This document shows, piece by piece, positions 1 through 8,900 of a DNA stretch of 20,590 nt (the first letter of the stretch is position 1; each line of letters begins with the position of its first letter). The notes beneath the pieces are model-generated. The model did not search any database and was not told the origin of the DNA. It was given only the letters and a program-made list of their open reading frames with translations. Source of the stretch: an uncultured Verrucomicrobiota bacterium (GTDB lineage: Bacteria; Verrucomicrobiota; Verrucomicrobiia; Limisphaerales; UBA9464); contig CAIYFP010000420.1 in the NCBI GenBank assembly GCA_903925515.1, positions 1 to 20,590 on the forward strand. The letters run 5' to 3'. Made by a program: the position numbers and the translations under genes.

Positions 1-1
1 C

Positions 2-2080
2 GACCCGCGCCTTGGCGAGCGCGCCAACCCGGAGCACGCCAGCAACAGCCCCACATGGGCCCTCGACAACTGGGTCTATTCCGCCAACCACACCACCCGC
101 TACCGATGGAAGGGCGGCACCCACTGGCTCCGCGAACCCACCCTCTTCCGCGGCCAATGGGGCCTCTCGCAAGACGACCTCGGGCGCCTCTTCTACAACT
201 CAAACTCCGATCCCCTTCGGGCCGACGCCGTTCCCTCGTCCTACCTCGCCCGGAACCGCAACCTGCGGCAGCCCTTCGGCGCCAACCTCCAGGTCGAGCG
301 CAGCATGCGCACCTTCACCGCCCGCGTGAACCCCGGCGTCAACCGCGGCTACCAGCCCAACCAGCTCACCCCCGACGGACGCCTCGCCACCTTCACCGGC
401 GCATGTGGCCCCGTCGTCTATCGCGGGGACCAGTTCCCGCCCGAGTTTCGCGGCGACGCCTTCCTCTGCGAGCCCACCGGCAACATGGTCCGCCGCGAGA
501 AGATCGCCGAGTCCGACGGCCTCCTCTCCGGCACCAACGCCCATCCCGAAGCCGAGTTCCTCGCCGCCCGCGACGAGCGGTTCCGCCCGGTCAACCTCGT
601 CAACGGCCCCGATGGCTGCCTCTACGTCGTGGACATCGCGCGCGGCCTCATCCAGCACCGCATCTACCTCACCTCCTACCTCCGCAAGCAGGCCGAGTCC
701 CGCAGCCTCCACGCCCCGGTCGAGCTCGGCCGCATCTACCGCATCGTCCATTCCGCCACCCCACGCCGCCCCGATCGCCTTCCCGCCAACCCCTCCAGCG
801 CCGAACTCGTTGCGCGCCTCGCCCATCCCAACGGCTGGTGGCGCGACCGCGCCCAGCAAATGCTCGTGGAACGCCGCGCCACCGAGGCCGTCCCCGCCCT
901 TCGCGAGCTCGCAACGGGACGCAGCAAGGCCAACGCCCCCGGCCGGTCCAATCCCCTCGCGCGAATCCATGCCCTCTGGACCCTCGAAGGTCTCGACGCC
1001 ACCGACCTCGACACCCTCGGCGTCGCCCTCTCCGACGCATCCTCGCAAGTCCGGGCCACCGGCCTCCGGTTGCTCGAGCCCCACCTGCGCGGGCCGCGAC
1101 GCGACGACGCGATGCTCCTCCTCATGCGTTCCTGCGCGCCCGGTACCGGGCCCGAGCACCTCCAGATGCTCTTCACCCTCGCCGAGGCGCGCACCCCGCA
1201 GGCCGACACCGTCCTCCGCGTCCTCCTCATGAATGCCCCGCCCAGCCCCCTGCGCGTCGATGCCGCCGTCAGCGGACTCGGCGGACGCGAGCTGGAATTC
1301 CTCGAAGGCCTCTTCTCCGACCCGCTTTGCAGCCCCGACCGACGCGACCATTCGCGGCTCGTCCAACGCCTCGCCCAATGCGTCGCCCTCGAGGGCGCGC
1401 CCGACCGCATCGACCACCTCCTTGGCCTTGCTTCCTACCGCAAGACGGCCGACTGGCAGCAACTCGCGCTTCTTGACGGCATCGCCAGCACCGTGCCCGT
1501 GGCCAGCAAGGGCCAGGCCGCCCCCAGGGTCCGGCCCGTTCGCTTCAGCAAGCAGCCCCGCGGATGGGAAGCCCTCCAACGCGTCGAGGCCCCCGAGGTC
1601 CGCGAACGCGTCGCCAAGGTCGCGCCCCTCATCTCATGGGAGGGCGACGGGCGCGTGATCGACACCAGCAAGGCCGCCGCCCTGTCCGTCGCCGAGCAGG
1701 CCAGCCGCGACCGCGGGCGCGACCTTTACGCCGTCGTGTGCGCCGCCTGCCACCAGCCCCATGGCAACGGCCAGGAGGGCCTTGCGCCGCCCCTGCGCGA
1801 ATCCGAGTGGACGCTCGGGCCCGAGGGTCGCCTCGTCCGAATCGTCCTCCATGGCGTGCGCGACGCCATCACCGTGAAGGGCCAGAAATGGGAGCTGAAC
1901 ATGCCCGCCTTCAACGAGGCCCTCGACGACCAGCAGATCGCCGACATCCTCACCCACGTCCGCCGCGAGTGGGGCCATGCCGCCACGCCCGTCTCCGTCG
2001 AGTCCGTCCGCGCCCTCCGTGCCCAGACCAAGGACCGCGACGACGCATGGACCGAGGCCGAGCTCCTCAAGGTGCCCTGA
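2..2080 (+). CDS. PVC-type heme-binding dehydrogenase-like protein (3' part)
   Basis: The frame is open from the window edge, so the 5' end is missing; 692 residues are visible. The N-terminal part (about residues 1-245) reads like the last blades of the beta-propeller of the PVC 'membrane-bound dehydrogenase' family, with landmarks LDNWVYSANHTTRYRW, LFRGQWGLSQDDLGRLFYN and a later NGPDGCLYVVD. A HEAT-like helical region follows (about 260-540, including NGWWRDRAQQML). A C-terminal class I cytochrome c domain has CAACH at residues 580-584 and a likely axial methionine at 634 (ELNMPAF). In this family the protein is exported and the heme is covalently attached outside the cytoplasm; substrate and electron partner are unknown. 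The stop overlaps the next gene's start (TGATG), which suggests coupled translation. Third positions are strongly C-rich. Family assignment is firm, function is not. The first in-frame ATG at 305 is internal. Confidence 0.9.
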   Translation, partial: DPRLGERANPEHASNSPTWALDNWVYSANHTTRYRWKGGTHWLREPTLFRGQWGLSQDDLGRLFYNSNSDPLRADAVPSSYLARNRNLRQPFGANLQVERSMRTFTARVNPGVNRGYQPNQLTPDGRLATFTGACGPVVYRGDQFPPEFRGDAFLCEPTGNMVRREKIAESDGLLSGTNAHPEAEFLAARDERFRPVNLVNGPDGCLYVVDIARGLIQHRIYLTSYLRKQAESRSLHAPVELGRIYRIVHSATPRRPDRLPANPSSAELVARLAHPNGWWRDRAQQMLVERRATEAVPALRELATGRSKANAPGRSNPLARIHALWTLEGLDATDLDTLGVALSDASSQVRATGLRLLEPHLRGPRRDDAMLLLMRSCAPGTGPEHLQMLFTLAEARTPQADTVLRVLLMNAPPSPLRVDAAVSGLGGRELEFLEGLFSDPLCSPDRRDHSRLVQRLAQCVALEGAPDRIDHLLGLASYRKTADWQQLALLDGIASTVPVASKGQAAPRVRPVRFSKQPRGWEALQRVEAPEVRERVAKVAPLISWEGDGRVIDTSKAAALSVAEQASRDRGRDLYAVVCAACHQPHGNGQEGLAPPLRESEWTLGPEGRLVRIVLHGVRDAITVKGQKWELNMPAFNEALDDQQIADILTHVRREWGHAATPVSVESVRALRAQTKDRDDAWTEAELLKVP

Positions 2081-2895
2081 TGCGCTTCGCCATCTGCAAC
2101 GAGATCTACAAGGGCTGGTCGCTGCCGGACACGTTCCGGCACGCGCGCTTGGCCGGGTACGACGCCGTCGAGATCGCCCCCTTCACCATCGCCAAGGACG
2201 TCCGCCTCATCGACGCCGCCCGTCGCGCCGAGATCCGCCGCGAGGCCGCCGCCGCCGGCGTGGCGATCTCCGCCATCCATTGGGTTCTCGTCGAGACCGA
2301 GGGGCTCCACGTCACCAGCCCCGACCCCGTCGTCCGCGCCCGCACCGCGCGCTACTTCGTCGATCTCGTGGACTTCGGGGCCGACCTTGGCGCGCCCGCG
2401 ATGGTCGTGGGATCCCCAAGGCAACGGAACCTGCTTCCGGGCGTCTCCCCCCACCAAGGCTGGGCATGGGCCCACGACGTGTTCCGGCCCGCCGTGGCCC
2501 GTGCCCGCGACCGGGCCTTCACCATTTGCTTCGAGCCGCTCGCGCCGTCCGAGACCAACTTCATCAACACCGCCCGCGACGCCCGCCGGTTCGCCGACCT
2601 GTTCGCGACGCCCGCCATGAGCATCATCCTCGACGTCAAGGCCATGTCGTCCGAGGGCCGCCCCGTGCCCGAGACCATCCGGCAAAGCGGCGGGCGCTTC
2701 GCCTACTTCCATGCCAACGACGCCAACCTCAAGGGGCCGGGGTTCGGGGACGTGGACTTCGTCCCCATCGCCCAGGCCCTGCGCGACGTCGGGTACGACG
2801 GCACCGTGTCGGTCGAGGTGTTCCGGTTCGACGAGGGCCCGGAGGAAATCGCCGTTCGCAGCCGGGCATGCCTCCGCAGTGCCTTTGGCTTCTGA
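2080..2895 (+). CDS. Sugar phosphate isomerase/epimerase (AP endonuclease 2-like TIM barrel)
   Basis: A 271-residue protein of the xylose-isomerase-like TIM-barrel family, whose members isomerise or epimerise sugars or related polyols using a divalent metal. The four expected metal ligands are visible: Glu152 (ICFEPLA), Asp185 (IILDVKAM), His211 (YFHANDAN) and Glu246 (VSVEVF). There is no signal peptide, so it is cytoplasmic. The ATG at 2080 shares one base with the upstream TGA, and AAGGTG about six bases upstream is a good ribosome binding site, which decides this start over longer in-frame readings. Co-translation with a secreted cytochrome-type dehydrogenase suggests the two handle related sugars, as an oxidised product and its intracellular isomer. 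That link is inference, and the exact substrate cannot be read from the sequence. Confidence 0.9.
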   Translation: MRFAICNEIYKGWSLPDTFRHARLAGYDAVEIAPFTIAKDVRLIDAARRAEIRREAAAAGVAISAIHWVLVETEGLHVTSPDPVVRARTARYFVDLVDFGADLGAPAMVVGSPRQRNLLPGVSPHQGWAWAHDVFRPAVARARDRAFTICFEPLAPSETNFINTARDARRFADLFATPAMSIILDVKAMSSEGRPVPETIRQSGGRFAYFHANDANLKGPGFGDVDFVPIAQALRDVGYDGTVSVEVFRFDEGPEEIAVRSRACLRSAFGF

Positions 2896-2898
2896 CCG

Positions 2899-2920
2899 GC
2901 GCGCGTCATTGCCCGCGCGC
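2899..2920 (+). terminator. Hairpin after the isomerase gene
   Basis: A perfect 7-bp GC stem (GCGCGCG at 2899-2905 with CGCGCGC at 2914-2920) and an 8-base loop begins four bases after the isomerase stop codon. There is no T-run after it, so an intrinsic terminator is only possible. It could also be a stability hairpin. Confidence 0.35.
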
Positions 2921-2968
2921 GGAAGACGCGTGGGCCTCGGGATTGCGTTGACGGTCTGGGAAACGGGT

Positions 2969-2998
2969 TTGAAGCGCGTCGGCGGCGGCGGGTAGCGT
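2969..2998 (+). promoter_or_regulatory. Possible promoter for the Tm-1-like gene
   Basis: TTGAAG (2969-2974) and TAGCGT (2993-2998) are separated by 18 bases, a weak sigma-70-like pair with 4/6 and 3/6 matches. The -10 box ends 12 bases before the ATG at 3011, so the transcript would have almost no leader. This agrees with the lack of a clear ribosome binding site. TTGACG at 2948 is a better -35 alone but has no partner at a normal distance. Confidence 0.3.
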
Positions 2999-3010
2999 GG
3001 GGTCTTTCCT

Positions 3011-4237
3011 ATGGCAACGATTGCAGTTCTGGGGACCTTCGACACCAAGGGCGACGAGCATGCGTATGTGGCCTCGTTGATTCACGAGCGTGGTCATGTC
3101 CCGCTCCGGATCGACGCCGGCACGCTGGGGCCCTGCACGTTGATGGCCGACGTGCCACGCGATGCGTTGGCCGAGGCAGGCGGCGGAAGCCTTGCCGAGG
3201 TCGCGGCGCGCAAGGATCGCGGGGAGGCCGTTGCGTTGATGACGCGCGGCGCGCCCGTGGTCCTCGCGCGGTTGCAGCGCGAGGGGCGCATCGATGGCGT
3301 CATCTCGCTCGGGGGCGGCGGCGGCACGGCGATTTGCACGGCCGCCATGCGTGCGCTCCCCGTTGGCTTCCCCAAGCTCATGGTCTCCACCCTCGCCAGC
3401 GGCAACACGGCGCCGTACGTGGGCGTGAAGGACATCGTGATGATGCCGTCCGTGGTGGACGTGGCGGGCCTGAACCGGCTTTCACGCCGGCTGCTGGCGC
3501 AGGCCGCCGGTGCCATTTGCGGGATGGTCGAGGCCCGCGTCCCGGCCGACGCCGCCGACCGCCCGGTCATCGTGGCCTCCCAGTTCGGCAACACCACGCC
3601 TTGCGTCACCCATGCGCGCGGGCTGCTCGAGGCGGCCGGGTACGAGGTCATGGTCTTTGCCGCCACGGGCATCGGAGGCCGCACCCTCGAGTCGTTGGTC
3701 GAGTCCGGCATCGTGTCGGGCGTGCTCGACATCACCACCACGGAATGGGCCGACGAGCTGGCCGGCGGCGTGCTGGGCGCGGGGCCGACACGTCTTGAGG
3801 CGGCGGCGCGCGGCGGCGTTCCCGCCATCCTGACGCCGGGCTGCCTCGACATGGTCAACTTCGGCGAGCCCGCCAGCGTGCCGGCGCGCTATCAAGGGCG
3901 GCGGTTTTACCAGCACAACGCCCAGGTGACCCTCATGCGCACCAACCCGGAGGAATGCGCCGAGCTCGGCCGCATCCTTGCGGCCAAGGCCAACCTCTCG
4001 ACCGCACCCGTCACCGTGCTGCTGCCGCTGGGCGGCATCAGCGTCATCAGCGCCCCGGGCCAGCCGTTCCATTGGCCCGAGGCCGACGCGGCCTTGTTCG
4101 GCGAATGGAAACGGAACCTGCGCCCGGACATCCGGGTGATCGAGCACCCCGGCAACATCAATGAGCCCGCCTTCGCCAAGCTCTGCGTGCGCGAGCTGCT
4201 GGCCAACCTCGCGGTTCGGAAGGATGGACGCGGGTAA
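3011..4237 (+). CDS. Tm-1-like ATP-binding domain protein (UPF0261)
   Basis: A 408-residue, full-length member of the UPF0261/Tm-1-like family. The plant Tm-1 protein of this family inhibits tobamovirus replicase, but the bacterial role is not established. Landmarks in order: GTFDTKGDE near residue 8 (nucleotide-binding N-terminus), a glycine-rich SLGGGGGTAI loop near 99, STLASGNTAPYVGVKDI, TTEWADELAGGVLGAGPTR, and a conserved C-terminal block with FYQHNAQVTLMRT and PLGGISVIS. There is no signal peptide, so it is cytoplasmic. The start at 3011 gives the canonical N-terminus; no clear Shine-Dalgarno precedes it. It lies 115 bp after the isomerase gene on the same strand, but a hairpin and a possible promoter lie between, so it may be its own unit. 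Third positions lean to G, unlike the preceding operon. The TIM-barrel partner often seen with this family is not adjacent. Confidence 0.9.
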   Translation: MATIAVLGTFDTKGDEHAYVASLIHERGHVPLRIDAGTLGPCTLMADVPRDALAEAGGGSLAEVAARKDRGEAVALMTRGAPVVLARLQREGRIDGVISLGGGGGTAICTAAMRALPVGFPKLMVSTLASGNTAPYVGVKDIVMMPSVVDVAGLNRLSRRLLAQAAGAICGMVEARVPADAADRPVIVASQFGNTTPCVTHARGLLEAAGYEVMVFAATGIGGRTLESLVESGIVSGVLDITTTEWADELAGGVLGAGPTRLEAAARGGVPAILTPGCLDMVNFGEPASVPARYQGRRFYQHNAQVTLMRTNPEECAELGRILAAKANLSTAPVTVLLPLGGISVISAPGQPFHWPEADAALFGEWKRNLRPDIRVIEHPGNINEPAFAKLCVRELLANLAVRKDGRG

Positions 4238-4344
4238 GGGAGTCGGAGAGGTCGCCTTGGTTTCGGTCCATTGAGCCCCCAAGCGGCAGTTCCAGAGGGC
4301 TTCAAGGCAAGGAAATGGCCGTCCCATCAAGACACTGAGGCCCT
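4238..4344. other. Untranslated stretch after the Tm-1-like gene
   Basis: No credible reading frame or structured element is visible in the first part of the 726-bp gene-free interval (4238-4963). The rest of that interval is covered by the hairpin cluster and repeat copy A. Overlapping open frames here lack ribosome binding sites and recognisable protein motifs. Confidence 0.5.
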
Positions 4345-4522
4345 GTGGGATCCATCCGAGATCCCACCCCTCGGGTGAGGTTGGACTGGGCCGGTCCAGG
4401 TTGTCGGCCGGCCGAGACGTGGCAGGGCCGTCTTGGCCCTGGCAGGGTCACGTCCAGGGGCAGGATGCCGCTGCCACCTTTCATGAGGGCCGAATGAAAG
4501 TGGAAGCGGCTTCCAGCCGCTT
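4345..4522. repeat. Cluster of palindromes/hairpins
   Basis: Five inverted repeats are packed in 178 bp. (1) GTGGGATC 4345-4352 with GATCCCAC 4360-4367, loop of 7. (2) The 10-bp palindrome CGGCCGGCCG at 4405-4414. (3) A nested structure: inner CAGGGCC 4423-4429 with GGCCCTG 4435-4441, outer GACGTG 4416-4421 with CACGTC 4449-4454. (4) CCAC(C)TTTCAT 4474-4484 with ATGAAAGTGG 4494-4503, one bulged C. (5) AAGCGGC 4504-4510 with GCCGCTT 4516-4522, loop TTCCA. Hairpins 4 and 5 abut exactly. This looks like a REP/BIME-type intergenic mosaic. The first hairpin could also terminate the Tm-1-like gene, and the group may end transcription from both sides. There is no T-tract. Confidence 0.6.
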
Positions 4523-4602
4523 GCCCAAGAAGAATCCGCGGCATCCTCGCCGCCGCGTCAGGGCACACGGCCTGCCGCACGGGGCAAAGCCTTGGGCTCC
4601 AT

Positions 4603-4959
4603 CCTGATCCCCGCGCAAACAGTTTTTGAGTGCCCAGTTCTCGCCTCACGCGGTGGACCCCGCCGGATTTCGTCGTGTCATCAAAAAACAGCGTCTCATT
4701 CGGCGATCCCGTGAGTGAGGAAGCTGGGAATGCCTCACACGAAGACCAGGGCCAAGGCAGGCCTTGGTGGATGGGGCCAGTGAAGCCTGCCCCGGCGGCC
4801 AACCTGCGGTTTCATGGGCACACACGAGGAAGGAAGGCGCGTGGGTGGCCAAGACGGCGTTCATGCCCATCCGCCACGACCCCGTGTTGGCGCGAAGCCC
4901 GCCGCAACTTGCCCGCGTGCGGATCGCGAGCTTCCCACCTCCCTACGCGGGGATTTGGT
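4603..4959 (-). repeat. Dispersed repeat, copy A (inverted relative to copy B)
   Basis: Read on the minus strand, this segment matches 20057-20443 over nearly its whole length. In the ungapped core (4673-4864 against 20153-20344) a hand count gives 24 differences in 192 bases, with an identical run of 31 bases (4712-4742). The unit head (CCAAATCCCCGCG) starts four bases beyond the pseudopilin stop codon. A palindrome, CCAAGGC-GCCTTGG with a 2-base loop (4752-4767), is kept in both copies although the loop base differs. Codon comparison shows no protein constraint. No transposase is present, so a nonautonomous or structural repeat is most likely. Confidence 0.85.
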
Positions 4960-4963
4960 CGCG

Positions 4964-5791
4964 TCATTCCTTGTCCCAAAGCCAGCGCGGATCCCACCGG
5001 TTGTTGCCGACCCCGATGATGGCGTCGCCCCGGGCGACCTCGCCCGACTCGGTCCTGCCAGGGAAGAACTGGAAGCCTATGCGCGAGACCTTGGTGGGCT
5101 CGGCATGGCCGTCCGCCCACGTCGTGTTGGCGCGCCGAAGATGACGGCCTAGAACGCGGTGGGGGTTGTTCGCGGCGTAGTCGGGATGACTGGGCGTCAG
5201 GAAGTACAGGAGCTGCGCCCCCTTCACCTCCGTCCACTGGTCCGGGTCCTTCTCCAAGGGGTTTCGCACGAGGCCGGCATCGCCGAACACGACCGACCCG
5301 GATGGGTTGCGAACGGACGAGAGCTTGAGGGATCCAATCTTCTCGGCCGCCCATGGGGAATAGCTGAACTCGATGTGGTTCATGCCAATGCCGAAGCGGC
5401 CGACGCCGTTGGGGGAGGGCTTGCCTTGGACGATGCCGGACTGGTTGGTGCCGGTGACGGAAGGGCAGTCCACGCCGTTCCTGGCGGGGAAGTATCTCCT
5501 CAAGAGGTCCGGCCACCATGTCGTGGCGCCGCCCGGGACGAAGGCGCCGGGCTGGGGCGCGCCCATGACCTCCAGCGGCACCATGCAGTCGCGGTAGTCC
5601 TCCGCATACATGATGAAGGCGAGCCCGACCTGGCGGCCGTTCCCGAGGCATTTCATGGAGCGGGCCTTTTCGCGGGCCTTGCCCAGGGCGGGCAAGAGCA
5701 TGCCAGCAAGGATTGCGATGATGGCGATCACCACCAGCAGCTCGATGAGCGTGAAGCCGCCGCGCGCGCAGTCCTCGTCCTTCATGGCCAT
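4964..5791 (-). CDS. Type II secretion-like pseudopilin with H-X9-DG C-terminus
   Basis: A 275-residue protein with a class III prepilin leader: short charged start, cleavage expected between Gly12 and Phe13, Glu at +5 (FTLIE), then a hydrophobic helix to about residue 34. LLPALGKAREKA and GLAFIMYAEDY follow, as is usual for the verrucomicrobial/planctomycete pseudopilin-like family. Near the end His217 and Asp227-Gly228 form the H-X9-DG signature (HLRRANTTWADG). The mature domain should be periplasmic or surface-exposed, anchored by the helix; PVC genomes carry many such paralogues and their role is unclear. The ATG at 5791 is used; 5785 is an equally possible second ATG. It is transcribed alone, divergently from the PSD1 gene. 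Confidence 0.9.
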   Translation of the reverse strand: MAMKDEDCARGGFTLIELLVVIAIIAILAGMLLPALGKAREKARSMKCLGNGRQVGLAFIMYAEDYRDCMVPLEVMGAPQPGAFVPGGATTWWPDLLRRYFPARNGVDCPSVTGTNQSGIVQGKPSPNGVGRFGIGMNHIEFSYSPWAAEKIGSLKLSSVRNPSGSVVFGDAGLVRNPLEKDPDQWTEVKGAQLLYFLTPSHPDYAANNPHRVLGRHLRRANTTWADGHAEPTKVSRIGFQFFPGRTESGEVARGDAIIGVGNNRWDPRWLWDKE

Positions 5792-5909
5792 GCTTCATCC
5801 AAGGCCAGCTCACGCCGCCGTGGCAAGGTGCGTCCCTCCTTTGGCGCGGCCCGATGGGCGAGCCCCATGCCTTCGTCCATGTCCAGCCTTGGGCAACGCA
5901 CGACCCAAA

Positions 5910-5950
5910 CCAAAGCATGACGTCGGGGTGGCATCCCACCCATGCTTGGG
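5910..5950. promoter_or_regulatory. Nested inverted repeat in the divergent promoter region
   Basis: CCAAAGCATG (5910-5919) pairs with CATGCTTGGG (5941-5950) at 9 of 10 positions. Inside it GGTGG (5927-5931) pairs with CCACC (5936-5940) around CATC. It lies in the 186-bp gap between the divergent pseudopilin and PSD1 genes and ends 27 bases before the PSD1 start. It could be a regulator's operator or a 5'-leader structure; no promoter box is convincing here. Confidence 0.4.
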
Positions 5951-5977
5951 CACGTTTCCGCCGTTCGTCGCGTCATC

Positions 5978-8900
5978 ATGAAGCCCCGTTCCAGTCACGG
6001 TCATCGCATCGCCACTGCCGCCTCCGTCCTCGGTTTGGCCGCGGCCGGCATGGGCTTGGCCGCGCCGTCCCTCCAGTTCAACCGGGACATCCGCCCGATC
6101 TTGTCGGACCACTGCTTTTCCTGCCATGGGCCCGACGGCAACGCCCGCAAGGCCGGGCTGCGGCTCGACACCAAGGAGGGGCTCCACGGCGGCACCCGGG
6201 ACGAGGGCCCTGTCGTCGTCCCCGGCAACCCGGACCAGTCCGCCCTCTGGAAGCGCATGGTCGCGACCGATCCCGACGAAGTCATGCCGCCGCCGTCGTC
6301 GCACAAGGAACTGAAGCAGGAGCAGCGCGACACCCTGCGGCGATGGATTGAGGAGGGGGCGCCATGGCAACCCCACTGGGCCTTCATCAAGCCCGAACGT
6401 CCGCCCATCCCCGCCGTCTCGCGCCCCGAATGGATCCGCAACCCCATCGACGCCTTCGTCCTCAGCAAGCTCGATTCCCTCGGCCTCCAGCCCGCCCCCG
6501 AAGCCGACCGCCGCACCCTCGCCCGTCGCCTCGCCCTGGACCTTACGGGCCTGCCGCCGCGGCCGGAGGACGTCGAGGCCTTCGTCCGGGATTCCTCGGC
6601 CCTGTCCGCCGATCGTTACATTCGCGCCCTCATGCAACGGCCCGCATGGGGCGAGCATCGCGCCCGCTACTGGCTGGATGCCGCGCGCTACGCCGACACC
6701 CACGGCCTGCACTTCGACAACTACCGCGAAATGTGGCCGTACCGCGACTGGGTCATCCGGGCGTTCAACCGCAACCAGCGCTTCGACCAGTTCACCGTCG
6801 AGCAATTAGCCGGCGACCTTCTTCCCAGCCCCTCCGACGACCAGCTCGTCGCCACCGGCTTTCATCGCTGCAACATGACCACCAACGAGGGCGGCACCAT
6901 CGAGGAGGAAAACCTTGCCGGGTACGCACGCGACCGCGTCGAGACCACCTCATGGGTTTGGCTCGGACTGACCGCCAACTGCGCGTCCTGCCATGATCAC
7001 AAGTTCGACCCCGTCTCGACCAAGGACTTCTACTCCATGGCCGCCTACTTCCGGAACACCCGGCAAGGTGGCTTCGACGGCAACGTCCGCGATTCCAGCC
7101 CTTCCATCGTCGTTCCCGCCACCGAGGCCGACCGGGCCCGCTGGAGGGCGATCCCCCCGGAAATCACCGCGATCCAGAAGCGCCTCGAAAACCGTCGTGC
7201 CGACGCTCGCCCCGACTTTGGGGCATGGGCCGCGCACGCCATGGCCCAGCCCGGCGGACCGTCGGATTCCGGACTCGTCGCCCATGTCCTCCTCAACGAC
7301 GGCTCCGGCGACTCCGTGGCCCTTGCGCGCGGCGGGTCGGCCTCCGTCCCGGCGCCCAAGTCCGGCTCATGGAAGCCCGACGGCAAGCTCGGTCCCGCCA
7401 TGGTCCTCAAGACCGGCTCCACCCTCGACCTTGGCGACCTTGGCGACTTCGAGCGCGACCAACCCTTCAGCTACGGCGCATGGGTCCGCGTTCCCGGCGG
7501 CGGCACCTACCAGTCCATCCTCGCGCGCATGGACCAAGCCGACGACTTCCGCGGATGGGACCTCTTCACCCATGACCGCAACTACGCCGTCCATGTCGTC
7601 CACAAGTGGCCCGACAACGCGCTCAAGGTCGTCACCACCGAAAACCCCATGCGCCCGGGCGAATGGCATCATGTCTTTGTCACGTACGACGGCTCCAGCA
7701 AGGCGACGGGCATCCGCATCTTCGTCGATGGCAAGCCCGCAAAAACGCGCGCCGAAGTGGACGCCCTCACGGCCAGCATCCGCACCCGCACGCCGCTTCG
7801 CGTCGGGCAACGCAGCAAGGATCAGGTCCTCGAAAACGGCATGGTACAGGACGCCCGCGTCTATTCACGAGTCCTTGCCCCGGCCGACATCCTCGACCTC
7901 GCGACCGCCAACGTGGCCCGCACGCTCCTTGCCCTGCCCGAGGCCCGGCGAACCGACGCGCACCAGAACGCCCTGTTCGATCATTACCTCCGACGCCATG
8001 ACCCCGGGTTCTTCCTCGCCAGCGAGCAACTCGCGCGGATCGAGGCCGAGCGCGAGGCCATCCGCGGACGCAGCCCGGTGACCCATGTGCAGGCGGAGAA
8101 GAAGGACGCCATGCCCATGGCGCGCGTGTTGTTCCGGGGCCAGTACGACAAGCCTCGCGACACGGTGGTTGCCCGGCCGTTCGCCGCGTTGCATCCGTTG
8201 CCCGAGGGTGCGCCCACCAACCGCCTCGGGCTGGCCCAATGGATCGTCTCGCCCCGCAACCCCCTCACGGCCCGCGTGACGGTCAACCGGTTCTGGCAGG
8301 AGGTCTTCGGCGCCGGGCTCGTCCGCACCGCCGAGGACTTCGGCGTCGTGGGCGACCATCCTTCCAACCAAGCCCTCCTCGACTGGCTCGCCGTGGAGTT
8401 CATCGAGAGCGGCTGGGACGTGCAGCATCTCTTCCGCCTGATGGTCACCTCCAGCACGTACCATCAGTCCGCCGTGGTGACGCCCATCAAGCTGGAGAAG
8501 GACCCGCAGAACCGTTTCCTCAGCCGCGGCCCGCGCTTCCGCATGGACGCCGAGATGCTGCGCGACCATGCCCTTGCCGTCTCCGGCCTCCTCCAGCCCA
8601 AGGTGGGCGGCCCCAGCGTGAAGCCCTACCAGCCCGATGGCGTGTGGGAGGCCGTCGCCATGCCCGAGAGCAACACCAGGCGGTACCAACGCGACCGGGG
8701 CGACGCCCTCTACCGGCGCAGCCTCTACACGTTTTGGAAGCGCGCCGCGCCCCCGGCCATGATGGATACCTTCAACGCCCCCAGCCGCGAGGTCTGCTCG
8801 GTCCGGCGCGAGCGCACCAACACCCCCCTCCAGGCCCTTGCCACGCTCAATGACGTCACCTTCGTCGAGTCCGCGCGCGTGCTCGCCCAGGACCTCCTGC

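Noticed and set aside
200..1579. Long minus-strand open frame opposite the dehydrogenase-like gene
   Set aside because: The composition is a mirror of the GC-rich plus-strand gene, with no domain or motif; the plus frame has clear family signatures.
4646..4870. Small minus-strand protein matching a plus-strand frame near 20150-20350
   Set aside because: It is the repeat unit itself. Codon differences between copies are almost all amino-acid-changing, so no protein is conserved.
5942..5977. ATG at 5942 as start of the PSD1 gene
   Set aside because: It adds 12 residues before a normal signal peptide and overlaps the nested inverted repeat; 5978 gives a proper export signal.
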